DNA of 25,594 nucleotides from Nemertoderma westbladi (lineage: Eukaryota; Xenacoelomorpha; Nemertodermatida; Nemertodermatidae), in the NCBI GenBank assembly GCA_032718475.1, contig JAUCBJ010001097.1:1-25594 (forward strand). Direction: 5' to 3'. Numbering within the stretch: position 1 is the first letter of the stretch; every line of letters starts with the position of its first letter. The translations under genes and the position numbers were made by a program. The notes beneath the pieces were generated by a model. That model saw only the letters and a list, made by a program, of their open reading frames with translations. It was not told where the DNA came from and made no database searches. Positions 18,868 to 25,594 of this stretch are shown here, in pieces.

Positions 18868-21800
18868 CTACAGAATTAAAAGTATAATAATCAAACCATT
18901 TACTCTAGTATCTGGAGTAGACAAGGAGGATGGAAAAACTTTATATTCAATTAATGATAATGTTATTCATGATCATCCTAACTAGGCCTTTCTGATAGTG
19001 ATAGAAAAATGGTGGTGATAGCTGAACCCTGAATATTGGGAGTTATTTCTTAAGTTCTTTTGAACAAAGTTAACTTGGCAAATGTGTATTTTATTTTTGG
19101 AAAAACAAATAAATATGTCAAATATTTATATGTCACTTATAGATCTAGATTAATAGACGAGGTACCTTGAATAATCAATTACTGTATGTGGATTTTTTAA
19201 TAAGTAGTTGTTTCGTTACCTTATATCCTATGGTTGGTTTACATGAATGTAGTTTACGTTTGTTCCCGTCCTTAGGTAGCCGTTCCTCATTCTGTCTGTC
19301 CCGTCCAGGACAGGCGCAACTGCGAACTTCCATTGTTTTTCTACCCAGAACGGTTCCGTTGTGTTCCAGCGTAAAAACAATCTAAACAAACAAAAAAGTA
19401 ATTATAATATTTTTTGTATAGGCCAAATAGTATTATTAATAATTTTAATGAATGACAGCCAATGAAGAAATAATAAATATAAATTATCATAATAACAATG
19501 AGAATTTGTTTATTTTCCTTGAGAAATTGCTGTGTTTACCTTCCATATAACACAATTCTGCGAGAATGAATAAAAAAATTAATAGAACATGTGCGAGGTA
19601 CATGTATAAAATACAATGTAAGGGTGTTAAGTAAAAAATAACCGGACTCAAAATATTAAACTTAGTCAATTCGTAGGGATTGGAAATTCAGCGCGGTAGC
19701 GCGCCGGGTATTTACCGGGTGTTAGCCACGGTAGCGCGCCGGGTATTACCGGGTGATAGCCACGGTAGCGCGCCGGGTATTACCGGGTGTTAGCCACGGT
19801 AGCGCGCCGGGTATTACCGAGTGTTAGCCACGGTAGCGCGCCGGGTATTACCGGGTGTTAGCCGAGGTAGCGCGCCGGGTATTACCGGGTGTTAGCCACG
19901 GTAGCGCGCCGGGTATTACCGTGTGTTAGCCACGGTAACGCGCCGGGTATTACCGGGTGTTAACCACGGTAGCGCGCCGGGTATTACCGGGTGTTAGCCG
20001 CGGTAGCGCGCCGGGTATTACCGAGTGTTAGCCACGGTAGCGCGCCGGGTATTACCGGGTGTTAGCCGAGGTAGCGCGCCGGGTATTACCGGGTGTTAGC
20101 CACGGTAGCGCGCCGGGTATTACCGTGTGTTAGCCACGGTAACGCGCCGGGTATTACCGGGTGTTAACCACGGTAGCGCGCCGGGTATTACCGGGTGTTA
20201 GCCGCGGTAGCGCGCCGGGTATTACCGGGTGTTAGCCACGGTAGCGCGCCGGGTATTACCGGGTGTTAGCCGGGGTAGCGCGCCGGGTATTACCGGGTGT
20301 TAGCCACGGTAGCGCGCCGGGTATTACCGTGTGTTAGCCACGATAACGCGCCGGGTATTACCGGGTGTTAGCCGAGGTAGCGCGCCGGGTATTACCGGGT
20401 GTTAGCCACGGTAGCGCGCCGGGTATTACCGGGTGTTAGCCACGGTAGCGCGCCGGGTATTACCGGGTGTTAGCCACGGTAGCGCGCCGGGTATTACCGG
20501 GTGTTAGCCGGGGTAGCGCGCCGGGTATTACCGGGTGTTAGCCGCGGTATCGCGCCGGGTATTACCGTGTGTTAGCCACGGTAGCGCGCCGGGTATTATC
20601 GGGTGTTAGCCGCGGTAGCGCGCCGGGTGTTAGCCGCGGTAGCGCGCCGGGTGTTAGCCGCGGTACCGCGCCGGGTATTACCGGGTGTTAGCCACGGTAG
20701 CGCGCCGGGTATTACCGGGTGTTAGCCACGGTAGCGCGCCGGGTATTACCGGGTGTTAGCCACGGTAGCGCGCCGGGTATTACCGTGTGTTAGCCACGGT
20801 AGCGCGCCGGGTATTACCGGGTGTTAGCCGCGGTAGCGCGCCGGGTGTTAGCCGCGGTACCGCGCCGGGTATTACCGGGTGTTAGCCACGGTAGCGCGCC
20901 GGGTATTACCGGGTGTTAGCCACGGTAGCGCGCCGGGTATTACCGGGTGTTAGCCACGGTAGCGCGCCGGGTATTACCGGGTGTTAGCCGCGGTAGCGCG
21001 CTGGGTATTACCGGGTGTTAAGCCACGGTAGCACGCCGGGTATTACCGGGTGTTAGCCGCGGTAGCGCGCCGGGTATTACCGGGTGTTAGCCGCGGTATC
21101 GCGCCGGGTATTACCGTGTGTTAGCCACGGTAGCGCGCCGGGTATTACCGGGTGTTAGCCAATGTCTTTAACTCGCACTTACCAATATCTGTCGTCTATT
21201 TATTGTACCACAACTGCTGTAGCACATGAAGCTAAGGAGATACTGCTGATACGATATAGCGCTGTCCTCTTCGGGTGGGTCGAAAGCGATGGTTACACTG
21301 TGTCGACTCGTTGCGCTATCCTTGCAGTACACAGCTCTATGGGATGGGAAAATAGTTAACATTAACTGTAGCAAACAACTGTTACAGAGAGGATATAATA
21401 ATTATTATAAAATAAAGGGTGTTCCTCTGGGTAATGTATGATAATACGATAATGTACGATAGCTATCTTTAATCCTGTCTCTATTGATGTTATCTTCATC
21501 AGACCCCATAAGTCCAATGCGTGAGGCAATAATATTTTCATTATTTGTTTTCAATAATGGGATATAAAATTATTGTAAAATTGTTGCTCTACTACAGTAT
21601 GTACTGCATGCTATTGTTACATGTCAACATGTAGATGATCATAGATGATCTATTTATGATCTAGGCCTACAAATGTTACTGACATGTTCATCTGGCAGAT
21701 TCTCGCTCCCGGCAGTACTAACCTTGGATGTTCTAATCTTATAAGATGTTCTGGGTCAACCAATCCGTCATTGTGGGCTTCTTTAGCCTTGGAGAATCCG

Positions 21801-23469
21801 TGATTAGGACAACGTTTCACTACCTGCATCAATGAGTACAAGAATTTATAAAACAATAATTTATAAAACAATAATTTATAAAACAATAATTTATAAAACA
21901 ATAATTTATAACAGATACATACTTTACTTTACTTTACTGCAGTCCCAGAAACATACCCGCCCAGAATCACTCAGTCAGTCATACTACTACAGTACAGTAC
22001 TACTGTAATCGGCCTGCTGCATGCTGCATGCTGCATGCTGCATGCTGCATATTGAGATGCTACGTTGGCCTAACAAATATATTTTTGTCACCACAATACA
22101 ATCAACAATTGGCGTGCTCTTATGCAGCGTACATTAAAAAAACGCTACGTGGACTTATGCCAGAGATACACTTCACGTTCGGCGTTGTCCCCACTGCTCT
22201 AGGGCATCCGGTGAAGGTCATTGTGAGTTTATTGTCTGGAGGTTACAGTCGTACAAAGGTCGAGATCAGGCTGATCCTCTCGGTGACCTCCGGACGGTGA
22301 GAGTCATTGTCCGGCTACCGAGGCGGGATATCAGGGTTTAGCTGGGTTTTGGCAATGGCTGCAATTATAATTGTTCCCCACTAAGGCGTATTCGAACATG
22401 ATTTAATAACAATACTTTAATAACAATAACACAAACCTGTTTCTGATGTTCTGGTTGTTTAAATATGGCTAGGACGCGAATATTCGAGCCGGCAGGGGGA
22501 CACCCACGGGTGGTATGGAACCGAACTGGACAAACGCTCGCCATCTTAACGTAGAGTTTATTCAACGATTCGGAATACGTCCAAGAATCCGATTTTGTTG
22601 TAAAATTTAACTGAAATAAAAATGTTAAATAATAAACATAAAAACATATAACTAAGGGGACTTAAAATACAATGTAAGTAGGCTAATTGCTGATAAATAG
22701 ATAAAATAGACAATTATTACACGTCATTATGTAAAAGTAATTAAATGCACAAAACAACGTAGGTATTGTCCAACAACCGTGAATGTAGTATGTGTAGCTA
22801 TAGCAACCCCGACTGTGTTGCCTTTTTTCTGTTCTAAATTTCAGATTGGAAGAAATGATAGAATGAATGAAGATCTGCCTGCATATAGACTTTGGCCGAC
22901 CCTACACCTTAGGTGGAAGAGTCAGAAATAAAAAAAGATAAAAGAAATTACATACTGTATTTATTGTCATCTCCTACCTGCTCGGGAAATCTGACATCGA
23001 ATCCGTAGATGCCCTGGAACTCGACATGACTGGGGTAGCTTGTGTCGACCTCGTTGTGGTTGTAACTGCGGGGTGGTAGGGGCGGCGGATTGCAGGGTGC
23101 AGACGACGTGATGCACTCCAACGCAGCCGCTACCAATCCGTTGCTACTGCAGCTCTGTACGCCACTGTGGTTGCCTGGCAACACAGGGGGCTGTAGTGAG
23201 CAATCGAACTGAAACGCTACGGAACTTTCGTTGGCGTCGTCATGGATATCGAGTTCAACCAATGAACGGGAGGGGAGGGTGTTGGTGTTCACGTTCCAGT
23301 CGAGGTAGGGGAACAATGGGTTGAGTGAGTCTGGTGGTGTGGTTGCAGTTGATGATGAGGTGGATGAGAGAGCCAATGCCATACATGCGTAGTCAGAGTC
23401 TGTGGGACTGGAGGACAGACTGGCGGACTGCTGGTAGGTCAAGTATTGTTCCTCCGGGGATGATCCCAT
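17707..23469 (-). CDS. p63/p73-like: p53/p63/p73-family transcription factor, six coding exons, two SAM-like domains
   Basis: Predicted sequence-specific tetrameric transcription factor of stress response and development, acting in the nucleus. Joining exons 23469-22978, 22610-22437, 21823-21723, 21336-21183, 19381-19220 and 18867-17707 gives 747 residues; every junction is GT-AG and every phase fits. Seen: Ser/Pro-rich N-terminus (1-149), DNA-binding domain (about 150-345) with zinc ligands C227, H230, C294, C298 and DNA-contact equivalents of human p53 K120 (K170), R248 (R303), R273 (R327), R280 (R334); tetramerisation domain (about 382-412, motif VRGRDRYKM); SAM-like domains at 471-530 and 636-703. 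The start ATG has G at -3 and +4, and an in-frame TAG lies 16-18 nt upstream. A C-terminal SAM is the hallmark of p63/p73 rather than vertebrate p53; the second SAM is unusual. Family assignment is secure; paralogue identity and any alternative upstream promoter are not determined. Confidence 0.93.
17842..18045 (-). other. Second SAM-like domain of the p63/p73-like protein
   Basis: Residues 636-703. Shares with the first SAM the opening GG-[QR]-[PS]-I-x-x-W-[LV]-x-A-x-G and the pattern of a hydrophobic-Thr-Ser turn, a short Leu helix, an acidic turn (DVDNM, versus DIDLM in the first) and a Lys-rich last helix ([15 protein letters not shown], versus [13 protein letters not shown]). This parallel suggests internal duplication followed by divergence. 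It is assigned by pattern only; a profile search would settle it. Confidence 0.7.
19220..19381 (-). CDS. p63/p73-like: p63/p73-like gene, coding exon 5 (end of DNA-binding domain, basic linker)
   Basis: 162 nt, phase 0 at both ends, residues 308-361. Acceptor TTTGTTTAG, donor AAG|GTAACG. Contains [18 protein letters not shown] followed by [12 protein letters not shown], the invariant helix-H2 signature of the family: R327 (R273 equivalent), C329, C331, R334 and R336. The C-terminal [10 protein letters not shown] is basic and, with SPKRLKQ at the start of exon 6, could form a nuclear localisation signal. Confidence 0.93.
19691..21160. repeat. 34-bp GC-rich minisatellite in intron 4 of the p63/p73-like gene (about 43 units)
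   Basis: Tandem unit CACGGTAGCGCGCCGGGTAT plus TACCGGGTGTTAGC, period 34, with point variants and several 24-bp units lacking the TATTACCGGG segment (around 20620-20660 and 20835). The unit holds inverted CGGTA/TACCG and the palindrome GCGCGC, and is dense in CpG while surrounding DNA is AT-rich. In transcript direction the array starts 22 nt after the exon 4 donor and fills most of the 1.8-kb intron. Runs of variant units recur in the same order, a sign of block duplication. Confidence 0.97.
21183..21336 (-). CDS. p63/p73-like: p63/p73-like gene, coding exon 4 (DNA-binding domain, L3 loop, second zinc ligands)
   Basis: 154 nt; its first base completes Arg256, and the exon ends in phase 0 at donor TTG|GTAAGTG. 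Acceptor CCCATAG. Encodes [15 protein letters not shown] and [17 protein letters not shown]294 and C298 are the remaining zinc ligands and R303/R304 match R248/R249. Compared with human CMGGMNRR, the L3 loop reads CGTINRR and is one residue shorter, and the strand before it is about two residues longer, so this segment is the most divergent part of the domain. Confidence 0.92.
21723..21823 (-). CDS. p63/p73-like: p63/p73-like gene, coding exon 3 (DNA-binding domain, first zinc ligands)
   Basis: 101 nt, starting in phase 0 and leaving two bases for a split codon (Arg256). Acceptor GATGCAG, donor CCAAG|GTTAGT. Encodes VVKRCPNH, nearly identical to human p63, giving zinc ligands C227 and H230 and the R175-equivalent R226, followed by [11 protein letters not shown], matching PPSHLIRVEGN. 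The upstream intron carries a 15-bp AT-rich repeat just ahead of the acceptor. Confidence 0.92.
21842..21912. repeat. 15-bp AT-rich tandem repeat in intron 2 of the p63/p73-like gene
   Basis: Unit AATTTATAAAACAAT, about four and a half copies. On the transcribed strand it lies about 20-90 nt upstream of the exon 3 acceptor, where branch point and polypyrimidine tract are expected, and reads as T-rich sequence there. Confidence 0.9.
21975..22052 (-). mobile_element. Relic of RTE-like LINE 3' tail with expanded 7-bp ATGCTGC repeat
   Basis: Reading GTACTACTGTAATCGGCCTG then CTGCAT, it aligns with GTACTACTAGGATCGGCATG and CTGCAT at the reverse complement of the LINE end at 3680-3710. The ATGCTGC heptamer is then repeated about five times (22014-22050), apparently an expansion from the GCATGCTGCAT of the LINE tail. 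It lies in intron 2 of the p63/p73-like gene. Confidence 0.5.
22437..22610 (-). CDS. p63/p73-like: p63/p73-like gene, coding exon 2 (DNA-binding domain, part 1)
   Basis: 174 nt, phase 0 at both ends, residues 165-222. Acceptor TTTATTTCAG, donor CAG|GTTTGTG. Contains the family signatures [18 protein letters not shown] and [10 protein letters not shown] and ends [10 protein letters not shown], colinear with human p63 from AKSATWTYS to YKKAEHVTE. K170 is the equivalent of the major-groove contact K120 of human p53. Confidence 0.92.
22978..23469 (-). CDS. p63/p73-like: p63/p73-like gene, coding exon 1 (N-terminal region, start of DNA-binding domain)
   Basis: Encodes residues 1-164 in phase 0 and ends at donor CAG|GTAGGAG. 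Most is low-complexity Ser/Thr/Pro sequence, as in transactivation regions. PLFPYLDW (51-58) is loosely like the F-x-x-L-W core that binds MDM2 and co-activators in p53, but the spacing is off by one residue, so this is only suggestive. A proline-rich stretch [10 protein letters not shown] (127-136) precedes the DNA-binding domain, which opens with [17 protein letters not shown], matching the SFDVSF start of human p63. The in-frame TAG at 23485-23487 makes 23469 the likely initiation codon unless a non-obvious acceptor lies just upstream. Confidence 0.88.
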
Positions 23470-23487
23470 TGCACTACGATACTGCTA

Positions 23488-24285
23488 CGCCGCGGCCAAG
23501 CCGTTGCTAGGATACTACAACTTTATGATGAAGAGCATATAGAAGCAACGTCTAACACACAGACAGACAGACACATTAGACCTACAGTATTATATACAGT
23601 ATATTCTATATATTATAGTCGTAATGTAATTAATAAATAATAAATTAAATTATAAATAAATAAAGTTGAATTTTTGATGTGTTAAATCCCTTATTTTTAA
23701 CGCTAATAACTAGTTGGCTATAATTTTCATGGTAGAATAATTGTAACTAGTAGAAGAGTAATGTTTTAGTAATACTAATAGGCAGATATTAAAATTGTCT
23801 TGTTGTTTAGCAATCTTAAAACCAACTAAAAAAAACAACAAATTAATTTTAAAAGTATCTGAGCACTGTAAAACACTAAAGCAAAATAAATTTAATGAAA
23901 TTCGAAAATTACAAATGAATTTCGACTGGTTAAGCCCCGACACACATGAGCTTTCAACATTTAAATAATTACGTCCCGGCTCCTCCCGGTTCACACATAA
24001 ACATTCAACTTCCAACTCATCAAAAATCATTGGCAAGCAATATAGCAATCCCAACCAACTATAAACGGGTTGTGCATGTGCAATATTCAGTTTGTAAAAT
24101 AGTAGCTAGTTCTGATTGTTTGTCAATGCTAGAAATGCTTCCTTTCAACTTACAAGTAATATAGAAGAACAAAATAGTTCGAGTGCATTTTGAAAGTTGA
24201 AACCGCATGTCTGAGCTGGGCCTAATCTAATTGTTAATATTGGATTTATCCTGGCCATTAAATTAAGGTTCGTATTGGTATGAAA
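23488..24285. other. Upstream region and likely 5'UTR/promoter of the p63/p73-like gene
   Basis: No coding sequence recognised. TATATA-rich sequence lies at 23588-23620, about 120-150 bp before the ATG, but in AT-rich DNA this is weak evidence for a TATA box. The rest is AT-rich. Confidence 0.35.
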
Positions 24286-24569
24286 CTGTAAGTCGCCCAT
24301 GTGAAGAATACCAGGATTTCACTTTTCGGTCGACTTTTTATTGGAATTTTATATATGAAGATTTTTATTTTTTTTAATGTATCTTTAAGCGTTTTATAGA
24401 GCTTATTTCTGTCTTATAACCTGTACATATACTAAATCGTTTATTGTTTTGGTCAGCCCTTCTGTAACCTGTGTTTTTTGTGAAAACCTGGTATTTTTCA
24501 CATGGGGGTAACTGCAAAGTGAAATATAACGGCAGAAAATCTGGTATTCTTCACAAGGGCCCTGTAAGT
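24286..24569. mobile_element. 268-bp inverted-repeat element with 8-bp target duplication
   Basis: CTGTAAGT occurs directly at 24286-24293 and 24562-24569. Between them the ends are inverted: CCCATGTGAAGAATACCAGG on the left and, reverse-complemented, CCCTTGTGAAGAATACCAGA on the right. A second internal right-type end (ACCTGGTATTTTTCACATGG) lies at 24487-24506. No coding capacity. An 8-bp duplication fits hAT-like or Merlin-like transposons; the ends do not let me choose. Confidence 0.75.
24433..24473 (-). repeat. Lone inverted relative of the 68-bp minisatellite unit
   Basis: The reverse complement reads CAGGTTACAGA, then about 9 bases, then CCAAAACAATAAACGAT, both blocks identical and in the same order as in the 68-bp unit, which has about 12 more bases between them. 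It lies inside the 268-bp inverted-repeat element. Confidence 0.75.
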
Positions 24570-25594
24570 ACTACATAAAAAGGAAAGTACTTTAACGTTT
24601 AATAAATACCAACAATGCTGATATATTCCAGCCAATAACATGATAATTGGACAAATGACTCACCCTAAACCCGACACTATGTTTAATACAAACAATTGTT
24701 ACACTTACTACACACAGCTACACTGTAGGCTACTCAGAGCCTTTTGACTAATCTACACAATAGACCTACTGTACACACACCATAGTACGTAGTAGGCCTA
24801 CACATTAGGTTATAACGTAGCTGTTGAAGATAACTTCATAAACAATTTGGCACGGTTTGCATCTACAACAACGCGTTGTTTGTTGTTTAAGGCGCATTGA
24901 GGCGTATATCAAGGTACCTTTATGCACATAATGGCGATAATAAAATATAATTATGTGAGAATAATAGAAACAAGACAACTTCCAAGTATTAATTATACTA
25001 CTGGAATGGTGTCCCTTATATTGTGGTTTGAATATCACATGACTACAATAATAGTGAGTGACTATAATTTACTACTATACACGTGCGGAAACCCCACTAT
25101 ATAAATCTAATTCAACGACATTAATAATAAACTCTCGTATACTTAATATTTCTTGGCGAACCTATGCTTAATATTTGGCACAACTGAACTTTACTTTCGT
25201 GGTAACATACCTTTATTTAATACGGTAACCAGAGAGCCGTTATATTGGGCCACATCTGGTGTTTGATTCAAGGGTCACTTGTAAGGTAACAATGAACAGG
25301 GGCCTGCAGTAACTACAGCACCGGTGCTGTGGATAGTTATATGTATGGCTTTGGGCGCCGCACCCAACTACCTGACTATACGGAAGTATAGGATAGTATG
25401 CTTGGTCCCCAGCCAAAAAAGCTCACGTGGCCCTTATTTATTGTTAAGGGCTACTTGTATCCCGGATACTGAATTCTCACCAATACATTCATTCAATCAT
25501 GGCGACAACGTCAATAATATGATTGTAACGGTTTTCTTTTTAGAGGAACAAAACATTTTATCAAAGGATTATTAGCGTAAGCCGTAGGCGTCTA
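24570..25594. other. Intergenic DNA without recognised genes
   Basis: AT-rich with scattered TAGGCCTA motifs (near 24793). Short open frames, including one at 25324-25575, match no family I know and have no supporting features. Confidence 0.45.

Noticed and set aside
21484-21520. Possible hammerhead ribozyme core CTGATGA (minus strand), also CTGATGA at 14941
   Set aside because: No GAAA strand or pairing stems at the required positions in either place.
21617-21690. p53 response element in intron 3 (ACATGTCAACATGT, GACATGTTC)
   Set aside because: The CATG cores are 8 bp apart and not 10, and several flanking positions deviate from RRRCWWGYYY; one isolated near-half-site is expected by chance.
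22255-22275. Similarity of AAGGTCGAGATCAGGCT to AAGGTTGAGATTAGGCT near 1973
   Set aside because: 15 of 17 matches without extension are expected by chance in a window of this size.
25324-25575. 83-residue open frame near the right edge
   Set aside because: No recognisable motif, no splice or promoter signals, and length consistent with chance.

Overview
The window is animal nuclear DNA. It holds a multi-exon gene of the p53/p63/p73 family with canonical GT-AG introns, an intronless ZRANB2-like coding sequence, non-LTR and Penelope-type retroelement remains, DNA-transposon relics, a tRNA-derived SINE and several minisatellites. Intergenic DNA is AT-rich and peppered with the palindromic motif TAGGCCTA. 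An invertebrate, perhaps a deuterostome such as an echinoderm, is my best guess, but the sequence does not prove the species group.

Layout. At 19-385 (minus) lies the 3' end of a frameshifted Penelope-like element. At 2039-3713 (plus) is a decayed RTE-like LINE reverse transcriptase interrupted by a tRNA-derived SINE (2871-3152). A fragment of a second LINE type is at 4399-4660 (minus). Short inverted-repeat elements of one family cluster at 4781-5984. A 68-bp minisatellite occupies 6318-7206. A ZRANB2-like gene with two RanBP2-type zinc fingers and no RS domain is at 8337-9077 (plus). From 9570 to 14873 there is a compound block: three arrays of a 41-bp satellite alternate with two about 99% identical copies (minus) of the same RTE-like LINE. 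The LINE/satellite junctions are identical in both copies, so this is a tandem duplication of a satellite-plus-LINE unit. At 16079-17347 is a TTAA-flanked, piggyBac-like non-autonomous element.

The main gene runs on the minus strand from 23469 to 17707. I assembled six coding exons with matching splice phases, giving a predicted 747-residue p63/p73-like protein: an N-terminal Ser/Pro-rich region, a p53-type DNA-binding domain with all four zinc ligands, a tetramerisation domain, and two SAM-like domains instead of the usual one. The tetramerisation domain and both SAM domains share one long last exon. Intron 4 contains a GC-rich 34-bp minisatellite of about 43 units starting 22 nt after the splice donor; intron 2 contains a 15-bp AT-rich repeat and a LINE tail relic. 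Upstream of the gene, at 24286-24569, is a 268-bp inverted-repeat element with an 8-bp target duplication; it carries a lone, inverted relative of the 68-bp unit.

The two cellular genes have no evident functional link. The rest is accumulated mobile and satellite DNA, in which several layers (insertion, decay, tandem duplication) can be ordered from the sequence.
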